Part shown: positions 19,522-29,073 of the stretch, in pieces | How the letters are laid out: every line of letters starts with the position of its first letter | Numbering within the stretch: position 1 is the stretch's first letter | From: Nocardia amamiensis | Lineage (GTDB): Bacteria; Actinomycetota; Actinomycetes; Mycobacteriales; Mycobacteriaceae | DNA length: 64,000 nt | Reading direction: 5' to 3' | Assembly (NCBI RefSeq): GCF_015477605.1 | Contig: NZ_JADLQX010000023.1 | Location: 1 to 64,000, forward strand | Position numbers and translations under genes: made by a program | The notes under the pieces: model-generated | What the model saw: the letters and a program-made list of their open reading frames with translations, nothing else | Told to the model about the DNA's origin: nothing | The model's database searches: none

Positions 19522-20127
19522 TTGCCCGTACCGACCACCCGGCGGCAGCGTCAGGAGCAGACCCGCGCCAAGCTGCTGAACGCCGCCGCCCGCGTGTTCG
19601 CTCGCCGTGGTTACGAAGGAGCTTCGGTGCCGGAGATCGCCGCCGAAGCCGGGTTGTCTACCGGCGCGATCTACTCGAACTTCGACGGCAAGATAGACCT
19701 GTTCCACACACTGATGGCCGCGGAGATGCGCCGTCAGAGCGAGCGCCGCGTCCGCCGTGTGACCGCCTCGCCCGGGGACGCTGTCGCCGCCGCTAGTGCG
19801 CAGTGGGCCGACTTCGTCGAAGGCCACCGCGACTCGGTCCTGCTTCTGCTCGAGTTCTGCCTCAGCGCTGCCCGCGACAACCCTTCCGCCCGCCTCCACG
19901 CCGCCGAAGAGTTCGCTCGCGTCCGAGCCGATCTCGCCGACCTGGCTCCCGACGCCCCGCCCCATCTGGCCGCCGCCCTCCAGGCGCTCGCCTACGGCTA
20001 CGGTCTCCAGCGCCTGGTCGACCCCGACTCCACCAACAAAACATCCCTCCTCGACGCCTTCACCTGGCTGCTCAACGGAGCGTCGAAGACCCAGGACCTG
20101 CCTGCGCGGGCCGCTTCCGGCCCGTAG
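19522..20127 (+). CDS. TetR-family regulator of the CMD/SDR operon
   Basis: The 201-residue regulator has a TetR helix-turn-helix at about residues 15-60 (ARVFARRGYEGASVPEIAAE, then LSTGAIYSNFDGK) and a helical C-terminal ligand domain. The start is TTG at 19522, 5 nt after a perfect AGGAGG. It is transcribed away from the CMD/SDR operon and shares a palindromic operator with it, so it most likely represses both until a pathway compound binds. Confidence 0.9.
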   Translation: MPVPTTRRQRQEQTRAKLLNAAARVFARRGYEGASVPEIAAEAGLSTGAIYSNFDGKIDLFHTLMAAEMRRQSERRVRRVTASPGDAVAAASAQWADFVEGHRDSVLLLLEFCLSAARDNPSARLHAAEEFARVRADLADLAPDAPPHLAAALQALAYGYGLQRLVDPDSTNKTSLLDAFTWLLNGASKTQDLPARAASGP

Positions 20128-20202
20128 CACCCGCGAATCCATCGACCCGAGAGGGCACTCCTCCTGTTGGGCGGAGTCCGGATTGTGGGGCAATCTCCGA
20201 CG

Positions 20203-20574
20203 TCAAAAGCGATGTGACCGACGTGGGTACTTGGTGGGTCGCATCCGGCCGGTGACGCGCAATGTCTCGAGCGCAGCGCTTTTCCACGAGCACTCGTCCG
20301 CGTCGCACTCGCGATGCACCTGCATGAGCGCGTGGGCATCGGCGGGAGTGAACTCCGGGCCGTCTCGTGGCTCCACCGCTGGCCATCCCAAAGGCGGCCA
20401 GCCCAGCATGCACAGTTGCTCATGGCCCACGCGTTTCGCGATGTCGTACACGCTCGGGCCAGGCAACGGCCTTCGCCACCACCTACTGGCCGCGAAAAAG
20501 AGGCCTAACAGCACCACGACCACCACCGTCGCCACGGCAATGGAAGTACCGAAGTCGGACCAGTCGGACGTCAA
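20203..20574 (-). CDS. Small single-span membrane protein of unknown function
   Basis: The product is about 123 residues from a TTG start at 20574. One strong transmembrane helix (about residues 10-30, ATVVVVVLLGLFFAA) precedes a cytosolic part ending in a conserved-looking motif (TPADAHALMQVHRECDADEC). Proteins of this plan are common in actinomycetes, but I know no function. The frame is open further upstream because it runs into the tail of a frameshifted gene, so the start is uncertain. Confidence 0.55.
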   Translation of the reverse strand: MTSDWSDFGTSIAVATVVVVVLLGLFFAASRWWRRPLPGPSVYDIAKRVGHEQLCMLGWPPLGWPAVEPRDGPEFTPADAHALMQVHRECDADECSWKSAALETLRVTGRMRPTKYPRRSHRF

Positions 20575-20595
20575 GGCCGTACCCCGCTCGGGAGT

Positions 20596-20912
20596 GGACC
20601 GAAGGGGGGACCACCGGTGCGCACGCTGCCAAACCTCTTCGGGGGCAACGAATATCAGGGCAACTACTTCGGTAAGTCCGCGCCTGGCAGTCCATACGTG
20701 GTCCCGCGCCGGGGCGATGGCAACCGAAGCGCCGACCGGGCGGATAGCCTGCATCAGCAGGAGCGTCGGCATCAGCACGTCGCGATCCACAACTAGCACT
20801 TGCGGTTCCGGGTAGGCCTTCGCCTGGCTAGAGCCCGAATCGCCCGCTCCTCCCCTGCCTGATCACTACCGGATTGATCCAGCCGGATGTAGCCGATCGC
20901 GATTTTCGCCAT
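20596..20912 (-). pseudogene. Frameshifted small gene, recombinase-like N-terminus
   Basis: Reading leftward from ATG 20912 (behind GAGGGTG) gives MAKIAIGYIRLDQSG, which resembles the start of serine-recombinase-like small actinobacterial proteins. The frame stops at about 20795. A second frame continues with VLVVDRDVLMPTLLLMQAI and reads on to EEVWQRAHRW. Both halves look protein-like and join near 20810-20835, so a single-base frameshift is the simplest explanation. A sequencing error or programmed frameshift is also possible. Confidence 0.5.
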
Positions 20913-21126
20913 GTCACCCTCGTTCGATTCGTGTGGTGCGGCACCCGGTGCGGGGGATCTCACGACCCTCCCAGCGACGCCGTAGACGCCGGTGGTGTGC
21001 CCGGACGAGCAACGGGCTCTCACCCCGCGCCGGGGCCGGAACATGACTGTGACGACGAACAACACCGCGGAGCGGCAAAAGATTTGTCACTCTGGGGATA
21101 ACGAAAACTGTGGAATGGGATACGTG

Positions 21127-22338
21127 ATGACGATGACCCAGGAATCCGGTGTCGGCGAGAAGGTACGCGTAGCCAGGAAGCTCGCGGGCTGGAGTCAGGA
21201 GAAACTTGCGCAGGAGGCCAACTTCTCGGCGAGTTTGGTCCGCAAGGTCGAGCGCGGCCGTGCGCCCGCATCACCGGCATTCGTCGCGGCATGCGCCCGC
21301 GCTCTGCGCTTGAACCTCGCAGATCTCCTCGAGCAGCCCTACCCGAGGCAGACCCGCGATGAACAGCGAGTTCACGCGGGAGTGCCCGAGATCCGCCGGG
21401 AACTGGCCGCGTACAACATCGAGCCCGACGGCACCATGAACGCCCGCCCCGAGCACCAACTCGCCGCTGACGTCGCGAGGGCCTCCAAATTGCGGCACTC
21501 CGTCAACCTTGGCGACCTCGGCACAGTCCTGCCCGGTCTGCTCGCCGATCTCCGTGTCGCATGGCACTCCGCCACAGGCCTCAAACGCGAGCGTATCTTC
21601 GGGCTTCTCGCAGAAGCGTTCGCAGCGACCGGACAAGTGGTGTACAAGCTCGGATATATCGACCTCTCCTCGCTGTGCGTCGACCGATACGAATGGGCAG
21701 CGGCACAGTCCGGTGACCCGCTGGCCGTCCTCGTGGGCGACTATCAGCGCGCGGGCGAACTGATCGGCGCGGCCGACTGGTCGACAGCGCTCCCCTTCCT
21801 CGAAGCAAGCCGTGCCACAATCGAATCCGACATCGGCGGCAACGATCCAGCCGTCCTGAGCATGTGGGGCAACCTCCACCTGAAATCCGGCCTCGCCGCC
21901 GCCCGCGCAGGTCGCCGCGATATCGCCGACGGACACCTTGCCGAGGCGCGCGAAACCGCCCAGCGCATCGGTAGCGATCGGGACGATTACCGGCTGTGCT
22001 TCGGTGTTACGAATGTCGACATCTGGTCGGTCGGCCTGGCCGTCGAGATGATGGACGGAACCGAGGCCGTGAAACGCGCCCAACACGTGCATCTTCCGGC
22101 GACAACGCAACGGGAGCGCGCGGGCCACCACTACATCGACTTGGCCCGGGGATACCTTCTCCACGGCAACCGCACGAATGCCCTTGCCTCCCTTGTGAAG
22201 GCCAAGGAGATCGCGCCGACACAAACCCGCTACCACCCCATGGTCCACGAGACCATCCGCGTTCTAGCCCGTGACGACGCTCGAAGCAATGAGAGCGTGC
22301 GCGGCTTTGCCGCATGGTGCGGCATAGACCGCGCCTGA
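21127..22338 (+). CDS. XRE-family regulator with C-terminal TPR-like sensor region
   Basis: The 403-residue protein has a helix-turn-helix XRE domain at about residues 8-65 (KLAGWSQEKLAQEANFSASL). About 330 helical residues with TPR-like periodicity follow, a plan common in Streptomyces/Nocardia regulators that respond to small molecules or peptides. The start at ATG 21127 fits domain boundaries; a long in-frame extension upstream is Arg/Thr-rich. It precedes a NUDIX gene and valS, but on the opposite strand to the former. Confidence 0.8.
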   Translation: MTMTQESGVGEKVRVARKLAGWSQEKLAQEANFSASLVRKVERGRAPASPAFVAACARALRLNLADLLEQPYPRQTRDEQRVHAGVPEIRRELAAYNIEPDGTMNARPEHQLAADVARASKLRHSVNLGDLGTVLPGLLADLRVAWHSATGLKRERIFGLLAEAFAATGQVVYKLGYIDLSSLCVDRYEWAAAQSGDPLAVLVGDYQRAGELIGAADWSTALPFLEASRATIESDIGGNDPAVLSMWGNLHLKSGLAAARAGRRDIADGHLAEARETAQRIGSDRDDYRLCFGVTNVDIWSVGLAVEMMDGTEAVKRAQHVHLPATTQRERAGHHYIDLARGYLLHGNRTNALASLVKAKEIAPTQTRYHPMVHETIRVLARDDARSNESVRGFAAWCGIDRA

Positions 22339-22433
22339 TCAGTTTCGGTCTGAAATCGCTCGACCCGCGCGCGCAGGCCACTGGCTTGAATGCGTTCGAC
22401 GATCTGGTGAGGAGGGCCACGGCTTGTATGGAC

Positions 22434-22467
22434 GATTCCGACCCTCCATACCAGTCGACCAGCGATG
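22434..22467 (+). repeat. 34-bp direct repeat, copy 1
   Basis: This 34-bp sequence (GATTCCGACC...GACCAGCGATG) recurs at 23158-23191 with two mismatches. The copies are in direct orientation and bracket the NUDIX gene. They may mark an insertion/duplication event or be regulatory copies. Confidence 0.6.
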
Positions 22468-22537
22468 AGCCAACGCCTCGCGCCGTACGCTGCGCTGCCG
22501 GACGTCGCGGACTTCCGACAACAGGTCTTCTCGACCA

Positions 22538-23074
22538 CTACGCGGGCAGACTGAGCGCCCTGTACACCGCGACCACCGTTGCGGCACCGACGATCTCGCC
22601 GCGATCGATCATCTGCACCGTTTCCGAGAGGGGAATCCAGCGGATGTCCTCGGCCTCGTTGACATCCGGCTGAGTGTCGGTGAGGTGCGCGCCGCGCGCC
22701 AGGTAGATCTCTTGCGGTTGGTCCAGCGTGCCGATGGCTGGCTGATAAGTGACCAAGTGCTCCATCGCGTCCGGCCGCCAGCCGGTCTCCTCCTCCACCT
22801 CGCGTGCCGCCGCGATCGCGACATCTTCCGCCCCGTCGACGTAACCGCCAGGGAGTTCCCATACCCACCGATCGATGATGAAACGGTGTCGGTACATCAA
22901 CAGCGCCTCCCGCCTCTCATTGAGTACCAACGTCATTGCACACCGCGGCATCCGGGCGACGTACTGGGTGAACTTGACTCCGTCCGGCAGCTCCACGTCC
23001 ACAGTCGACAGCCTGATATGGCGGTTCTCTTCGACCAGACGCTCGCCATGAATCGTCCACTGAGTGCGGCTCAC
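22538..23074 (-). CDS. NUDIX hydrolase (ADP-sugar pyrophosphatase-like)
   Basis: The protein carries the complete NUDIX box, GX5EX7REUXEEXGU, in the stretch starting GGYVDGAEDVAI and ending REVEEETGW. It therefore hydrolyses a nucleoside diphosphate linked to another moiety, using Mg2+. The overall layout (about 178 residues) is like ADP-ribose/ADP-sugar pyrophosphatases. The start is unclear: GTG 23074 is used here, while ATG 23125 would add 17 residues. The gene is flanked by 34-bp direct repeats and diverges from valS. Confidence 0.85.
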   Translation of the reverse strand: MSRTQWTIHGERLVEENRHIRLSTVDVELPDGVKFTQYVARMPRCAMTLVLNERREALLMYRHRFIIDRWVWELPGGYVDGAEDVAIAAAREVEEETGWRPDAMEHLVTYQPAIGTLDQPQEIYLARGAHLTDTQPDVNEAEDIRWIPLSETVQMIDRGEIVGAATVVAVYRALSLPA

Positions 23075-23157
23075 CTGCTCGACGGTATCGCAGGCACTAC
23101 CACGACTGGCCGGACGCACCGACATTCGATGTCCTGATCCGCGAGCTGTCTTAGCCT

Positions 23158-23191
23158 GATTCCGACCATCCGTACCAGTCGACCAGCGATG
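23158..23191 (+). repeat. 34-bp direct repeat, copy 2
   Basis: This is the second copy of the repeat at 22434-22467, with 32 of 34 positions identical. It lies between the NUDIX gene and valS, 24 bp before the valS start. Confidence 0.6.
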
Positions 23192-23214
23192 CGCAGGCAA
23201 TATGCTGGGCGATT

Positions 23215-25821
23215 GTGACCGAAACCCACCCCCGAAACAGCAGCGAACCCGCGATCCTGCCGACGACGTTCGTACCGGTGGAGCTGGAAGGTGAGCTGTA
23301 CGTACGGTGGGTAGAGCGGGGCTATTTCAAAGCCGACGCCGCCAGCGACAAGCCGCCGTACGCGATCGTCATTCCGCCGCCGAACGTCACCGGCCGCCTG
23401 CACATGGGGCATGCCTATGAGCACACTCAGATCGATGCGCTGACCCGGCGCAAGCGCATGCAGGGGTATGAGACGCTGTGGCAGCCCGGTATGGACCACG
23501 CCGGGATCGCAACGCAGAACGTCGTCGAGCGCGAGCTGGCCAAGGAAGGCTTGTCCCGGCACGACCTGGGCCGGGAAGCATTCGAGCAGCGCGTGTGGCA
23601 GTGGAAAGCCGAATCCGGCGGGGCGATCTCCGATCAGATGCGGCGCCTCGGCGACGGTGTCGACTGGGACCGCGAGCGCTTCACCATGGACGAGGGCCTG
23701 TCTCGTGCTGTCCAGACGATCTTCAAACGGCTTTACGACGACAAGCTGATCTACCGGGCCGAACGGATCATCAATTGGTGTCCGCGTTGCACGACCGCGA
23801 TCTCCGATATCGAAGTCGACCATCAGGAACTCGACGGTGAGCTGGTGTCGATCCGCTACGGCGACGGCCAGGACTCGATCGTGGTCGCCACTACCCGCGC
23901 GGAGACGATGCTCGGTGACACCGCCGTCGCGGTGCACCCCGACGATGATCGCTACCGTCATCTCGTCGGAAGCGAAATCGTTCTGCCATTGACCGGCCGC
24001 CGCATCCGGGTTGTCGCCGACACCCATGTCGACCCGGAGTTCGGCACCGGCGCAGTGAAGGTCACCCCAGCCCATGACCCGAACGACTTCGAGATCGGTC
24101 GACGCCACAACCTGCCCTCGCTGACGGTGATGGATGAGCGGGCGATCATCACCGCACCCGGCCCGTTCCAAGGGCTCGATCGGCTCGAGGCGCGCAGCGC
24201 GGTCGTCGCCGCATTGCGTGCCGAGGGACGTATCGCCGCCGAGAAGCGCCCATATCGGCATGCGGTCGGGCACTGCTCGCGCTGCGGCACTGTCATCGAG
24301 CCGCGCTTGTCGATGCAGTGGTGGGTCGAGGTCGCAACGCTGGCCGAGGCCGCGGGTGACGCCGTCCGCGACGGCCGGGTCTCCATTCATCCGCCCGAGT
24401 TGGCGAGCCGCTATTTCGACTGGGTCGACAATCTGCGGGACTGGAACATCTCCCGACAGCTGTGGTGGGGACACCGCATTCCGATCTGGCACGGCCCCGG
24501 CGGCGAGATGGTCTGCGTCGGGCCCGGCGAGACCGCTCCCGATGGCTGGGTGCAGGACCCCGATGTACTCGACACCTGGTTCTCCGCGGCATTGTGGCCG
24601 TTCTCCACCATGGGCTGGCCCGGCCAGACCGACAGCCTTGCGCGGTTCTACCCCAATTCGGTGCTGTTCACCGGCTACGATCTGATGTTCTTCTGGATCG
24701 CCCGAATGATGATGTTCGGGCTCTACGCCACCGGCCGACCACCATTCGCGACGATCGCCCTGCACGGCATGGTTCGCGACAAGCACGGCAAGAAAATGTC
24801 GAAATCCTTTGGCAATGTGGTGGATCCGATCACCTGGATGGATGCCTACGGCACCGACGCACTGCGCTTCGCGCTCGCCCGTGCCGCCAACCCGGGTACC
24901 GACGCCCCGATCAGCGAAGAATCCGTCGAAGGTGCCCGCAACTTCACCACCAAGATCTGGAACGCCACCCGCTTCGCCCTGCTCAACGGCGCTACCACCA
25001 GCGGACCACTCCCCGCCTCGGAGACGCTCTCGACGGTCGATCGGTGGATCCTCTCGCGGCTGAACACCGTGATCGCCGAAGCCGACGTCCTCTTCGACGA
25101 TTACCAGTTCGCCAAGCTCACCGAGCTGCTGTATCACTTCGCGTGGGACGAAGTATTCGACTGGTACCTCGAACTGTCGAAGGCCACTTACGCTGCCGGC
25201 GGGCCAGCCGCCGACGTCTCGCGGCGCGTGCTCGGACATGTCCTCGACAGCCTGCTGCGACTGCTGCATCCGATCGTCCCGTTCGTCACCGAGAAGCTGT
25301 GGACCACCCTCACGGGGCAGGAATCCGTCGTCATCGCCTCGTGGCCCACCGATACCGGCTACCGCGACCACGACGCCGAAACCGAAATCGCCGAGTTGCG
25401 GCAGCTCGTCACCGAGGTCCGGCGATTCCGCTCCGAACAAGGTGTCCGCACCAGCCAACCGGTACCTGCCGACCTCGAACTCCCGCCCGCGCTGCGATCA
25501 CACGAACCCGCGATCCGGCAACTGCTGCGCCTGGAACCCGCCGCCGAGGGTTTCCGGCCTACCGCGACGCTGCCGATCGGCCGAGCCCGGGTCAGCCTCG
25601 ACCTGTCCCAGGCCATCGACGTCGACGCCGAACGACGCCGCCTGCAGAAGGCCTTGGCCGCCGCGCACAAGGAATTGGACAGCACCGCTAAGAAGCTGGG
25701 CAACAGCGGGTTCCTGGCGAAGGCACCCGCCGACGTCGTCGAATCAATCCGCGCTCGCAAGCAGGCAGCGCAAGAAGACGCCGACCGAATCCAATGGCAG
25801 CTCGATCTCCTCTCCAACTAG
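23215..25821 (+). CDS. valS: Valyl-tRNA synthetase
   Basis: The enzyme charges tRNA-Val with valine (class Ia synthetase). The HIGH signature appears as HMGH (GRLHMGHAYEHTQ), the KMSKS loop as KKMSKSFGNV, and the editing domain contains TTRAETMLGDTAVAVHP. A zinc-like WCPRC pair, a second SRCG, the anticodon-binding domain and a C-terminal coiled coil are also present. The 868 residues match the usual length. The start is GTG 23215. In most actinobacteria valS is followed by folC; here it stands between a NUDIX gene and a TIR gene, so it may be a second copy or a relocated gene. Confidence 0.95.
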   Translation: MTETHPRNSSEPAILPTTFVPVELEGELYVRWVERGYFKADAASDKPPYAIVIPPPNVTGRLHMGHAYEHTQIDALTRRKRMQGYETLWQPGMDHAGIATQNVVERELAKEGLSRHDLGREAFEQRVWQWKAESGGAISDQMRRLGDGVDWDRERFTMDEGLSRAVQTIFKRLYDDKLIYRAERIINWCPRCTTAISDIEVDHQELDGELVSIRYGDGQDSIVVATTRAETMLGDTAVAVHPDDDRYRHLVGSEIVLPLTGRRIRVVADTHVDPEFGTGAVKVTPAHDPNDFEIGRRHNLPSLTVMDERAIITAPGPFQGLDRLEARSAVVAALRAEGRIAAEKRPYRHAVGHCSRCGTVIEPRLSMQWWVEVATLAEAAGDAVRDGRVSIHPPELASRYFDWVDNLRDWNISRQLWWGHRIPIWHGPGGEMVCVGPGETAPDGWVQDPDVLDTWFSAALWPFSTMGWPGQTDSLARFYPNSVLFTGYDLMFFWIARMMMFGLYATGRPPFATIALHGMVRDKHGKKMSKSFGNVVDPITWMDAYGTDALRFALARAANPGTDAPISEESVEGARNFTTKIWNATRFALLNGATTSGPLPASETLSTVDRWILSRLNTVIAEADVLFDDYQFAKLTELLYHFAWDEVFDWYLELSKATYAAGGPAADVSRRVLGHVLDSLLRLLHPIVPFVTEKLWTTLTGQESVVIASWPTDTGYRDHDAETEIAELRQLVTEVRRFRSEQGVRTSQPVPADLELPPALRSHEPAIRQLLRLEPAAEGFRPTATLPIGRARVSLDLSQAIDVDAERRRLQKALAAAHKELDSTAKKLGNSGFLAKAPADVVESIRARKQAAQEDADRIQWQLDLLSN

Positions 25822-26166
25822 CGCTCGCTCGAAATCTGGGGGCGGCAGCATGGTTTGCCGAACAAGCATCACGCGCGTGGCTGATCACCGTAAGGGAGGT
25901 GAACTGGAACCCCCACCGCGGACGGCATCTGCCGGTACCGGTCCCGAACTCGGTAACCGTGGCTGGATACGCGCGAGTTCCTGGGCACCTTTCCGTAATG
26001 GCCGCCCTCGGCGATTCCAGGCTGGATCGGGGGCTGTCCATCGCAGGCGCATCAGCAAACTTTCCGCGAAGTCGAGTAGTGGACTACCCACGTCATCGGA
26101 CCTCGGGTGCGTGAGACTCAAAAAGTCCAGTTCATGCGTCTCGATCTGGAGAGCGGGCGATAACGG
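25822..26166. other. Intergenic region upstream of the TIR-WD40 gene
   Basis: I see no convincing gene, RNA or hairpin terminator in these 345 bases. The open frames are shadows or lack coding character. The promoter of the TIR gene should lie here, but no clear -35/-10 pair was recognised. Confidence 0.4.
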
Positions 26167-28959
26167 ATGCGTGCTCAGGCTCCGGAGCAGCAGGCTCGTC
26201 GGGAACAGGAGTCGTTCGATTACGACGCCTTCATCTCCTATGCCCATGATGATCGGCCGGTGGCCGCAGGGATTCAGAAAGGCCTGCACCGCATAGGGCG
26301 GCGAATGGGCCGCTTGCACGCCCTGCGGGTGTTCCGCGACGCCACCGACCTCACCGCCAGCCCCGACCTGTGGGGCAGGGTCAGCGAGGCGATCGACCGG
26401 GCCCGCTATTTCATCGTGGTGCTTTCCCCGCACTCGGTCGCCTCGGGCTGGGTCAACAAAGAGGTTGCCCACTGGCTGGAGCGGCGTGGGCCGGATCAGT
26501 TGTTGTTCGTCGTCGCTGATGGGCATGTGATCTGGGACGAGAACACCGGACGGTTCGACCCGGACCGATCCGATCTGGCTCTGCCGGTGCTGACGGAAAC
26601 GGGAGCACTGCCCACCGAGCCTTTCTACGTCGACGTCAGCGAGGACGCGCCGTGGGATCCCCGCGCGGCGATATTCCGGGAAAAGGTCACCGATCTGGCC
26701 GCCCCGATCCACGGCAAACCCAAGTACGAACTCGCCAGCGAGGATCTGCGGGAGCAACGCCGCTTCCGGCGGTTACGGCGCGCCGCCATCGCGGGCCTTG
26801 TCATGCTGACTGTTCTCGCGGTCACCGCAGCCGCGATCGCGTTCGCGCAACGACGAGAGGCGATACGCCAACGCGACGAAGCGGTAGCCCGACGACTGGT
26901 GTCGGAAGGCCAGGCCATGCTCGCCGGCGTCACCTTCGGCAGTGATGCACGAGCGCTGACGCAGATTTTGGCCGCGCAGTCGATCGCATCACGGCCGGAC
27001 GAGGGCGCGCTGCTCGGCGCCGTGCTCGAGCGGCGTGCGTTGCTCTCGATAATCGACACCACCGCGCAGGTGTTCAGCGTGGCGGTCAGTCCGGACCGGC
27101 AGCGGATCGTCTCCGGCGGCGCCGACGTGCGGCTGTGGGATGCGACCAACGGCCAAACGATCGGGGAACCGATGACCGGCCACCAAGGCCGGGTGTGGAG
27201 TGTGATATTCAGCCCCGATGGGCAGCGCATCGTCTCCGGTGGAACTGACAGCACGGTCCGGCTATGGGACGCGGCCACCGGCCAACCCATTGGCGAACCG
27301 ATGACCGGACACCAGAAGGGTGTGCGGAGCGTCGCTTTCGCCCCGGACCGGCGGCGCATCGTCTCCGGGGGTGACGACAGCACTGTGCGGCTGTGGGACG
27401 CGGACACCGGACAACCCATAGGGGAACCGATGACCGGACACCAGGGGTTTGTGTTGAGTGTGGCGTTTGCCGCGGACGGGCGGCACATCGTCTCCGGCGG
27501 CACCGACAAAACCGTGCGGGTATGGGATGCGGCGAGCGGCCAATCGATCGTCGAACCGATGACCGGTCATCAGGGTGAGGTGACGAGCGTGGCGTTCGCC
27601 CCGGACGGCCAGCGTATCGTCTCCGGCGGTATGGACGGTCGTGCCGGAAACGTCCGGCTGTGGGACACGAACTCCGGAGCACCGATCGGCAAACCGATGA
27701 CCGGCCACCAAGGCGCGGTGAAGAGTGTGGCGTTTGCCCCGGACGGCCAGCGTATCGTTTCCACCGGCATCGACGGCACCGTGCGGCTATGGGATACGAA
27801 CACCGGTTCATCGATCGGTGAACCAATGACCGGACACCGAGGCATGGTCTCGAGCGTGACGTTCAGCCCGGACGGGCAGCGCATCATCTCCGGCGGCACC
27901 GACGGCACCATGCGAGTGTGGGAGCCGATCACCGATAAACCAACCATCCCAGGCACGGTAGCGAGCGTGGCGTTCAGCCCGGACGGCCGCCGGATCGTCT
28001 CCGGCGGTGAAGACGTTCGGCTGTGGGATGCCACCACCGGAGCACCGATCGGCAAACCGATGACCGGACACGGCGGCGAGGTGATGAGCGTGGCGTTCGC
28101 CCCGGACGGGCAGCACATCGTCTCCGGCGGCTCCGACGGCGCTGTGCGGTTATTGGATACGAACACCGGAGCGCCGATCGGCAAACCGATGACCGGACAC
28201 CGCGAAACGGTCTGGAGTGTGGCGTTCAGCCCGGACGGGCAGCGCATCGTATCCGGCGGCGCGGACAACACTGTGCGGTTATGGGACCCGACCATCGAAG
28301 CACCGATCGGCAAACCGATGATCGGACACGAGGGCCAGGTGATGAGCGTGGCGTTCGCCCCTGACGGCCGCCGGATCGTCTCCGGCGGCTACGACAACAC
28401 CGTACGACTATGGGACGTGGCCACCCACCAACCCATCGGCCAGCCGATGACGGCGCACGTGACCTGGATAACCAGTGTGGCGTTCAGCCCGGACGGGCAG
28501 CGCATCCTCACCGGCGGCTACGACGGCACCATGCAGCTGTGGGACGCGACCACCGGACAACCCATCGACGAACCGATTGCCGCGCACCAGGGAATGGTGT
28601 GGAGTGCGGCGTTCAGCCCGGACGGGCGCCGCATAGTCTCCGGCGGCGCCGATGCCACCGTGCGGCTGTGGAACGCGGCCGCCAGCGACCCCGTCGGCCC
28701 TCCCATGACCGGACACCCGGCAACAGTGTGGAGCGTTGCGTTCAGCCCGGACGGGCAGCGAATCGTCTCCGGCGGAGACAATGGCAGCATATGGATGTGG
28801 GAGGCAACACCCGGCGCGTGGACGAAAGCTCTGTGCAGCAAGCTCACTAGCAACATCAGCCACAAACAATGGCGTAAGTGGGTCTCTCCCGACATCGAAT
28901 ACATCAAGGTCTGCCCTGAACTACCGATTGCCTCCGACGACAACACGGCCGCGAAATGA
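26167..28959 (+). CDS. TIR domain - transmembrane - WD40 (14 repeats) protein
   Basis: The 930-residue protein starts with a TIR domain (residues 18-165: DYDAFISYAHDD, BB-loop region FRDATDLTASPDLW). The candidate catalytic Glu99 (GWVNKEV) is placed as in NAD-cleaving TIRs. A basic stretch precedes one transmembrane helix (about 206-227), then an Arg/Glu-rich linker. From about residue 295 come 14 WD40 repeats (SVAFSPDGQRIVSGG...VRLWD), enough for two seven-bladed propellers. The TIR should be cytosolic and the propellers on the other side if the helix spans once. The repeats are very alike, suggesting recent expansion. Bacterial TIR proteins with WD40 sensors are candidates for phage defence or cell-death signalling; that role is inference. 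It is followed by a RipA-like membrane protein gene. Confidence 0.85.
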   Translation: MRAQAPEQQARREQESFDYDAFISYAHDDRPVAAGIQKGLHRIGRRMGRLHALRVFRDATDLTASPDLWGRVSEAIDRARYFIVVLSPHSVASGWVNKEVAHWLERRGPDQLLFVVADGHVIWDENTGRFDPDRSDLALPVLTETGALPTEPFYVDVSEDAPWDPRAAIFREKVTDLAAPIHGKPKYELASEDLREQRRFRRLRRAAIAGLVMLTVLAVTAAAIAFAQRREAIRQRDEAVARRLVSEGQAMLAGVTFGSDARALTQILAAQSIASRPDEGALLGAVLERRALLSIIDTTAQVFSVAVSPDRQRIVSGGADVRLWDATNGQTIGEPMTGHQGRVWSVIFSPDGQRIVSGGTDSTVRLWDAATGQPIGEPMTGHQKGVRSVAFAPDRRRIVSGGDDSTVRLWDADTGQPIGEPMTGHQGFVLSVAFAADGRHIVSGGTDKTVRVWDAASGQSIVEPMTGHQGEVTSVAFAPDGQRIVSGGMDGRAGNVRLWDTNSGAPIGKPMTGHQGAVKSVAFAPDGQRIVSTGIDGTVRLWDTNTGSSIGEPMTGHRGMVSSVTFSPDGQRIISGGTDGTMRVWEPITDKPTIPGTVASVAFSPDGRRIVSGGEDVRLWDATTGAPIGKPMTGHGGEVMSVAFAPDGQHIVSGGSDGAVRLLDTNTGAPIGKPMTGHRETVWSVAFSPDGQRIVSGGADNTVRLWDPTIEAPIGKPMIGHEGQVMSVAFAPDGRRIVSGGYDNTVRLWDVATHQPIGQPMTAHVTWITSVAFSPDGQRILTGGYDGTMQLWDATTGQPIDEPIAAHQGMVWSAAFSPDGRRIVSGGADATVRLWNAAASDPVGPPMTGHPATVWSVAFSPDGQRIVSGGDNGSIWMWEATPGAWTKALCSKLTSNISHKQWRKWVSPDIEYIKVCPELPIASDDNTAAK

Positions 28960-29073
28960 GGGTGAGCGGACACCGGTTTGCCACCACCGATCGCAGGAGT
29001 GCATTCGGACGGGCTCGCTCGAGCGAAGGAATCCGTTAGCAGCACACAACGACACGCCAGAGAAGGGTGGACA

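Noticed and set aside
23071..25458. A 795-codon minus-strand open frame
   Set aside because: It is antisense to valS; the Gly/Arg/His-rich composition is a codon-usage shadow.
27060..28800. WD40-coding DNA as a tandem repeat or CRISPR-like array
   Set aside because: The near-regular period (about 129 bp) is explained by protein repeats in an intact frame; there are no short conserved repeats with unique spacers.
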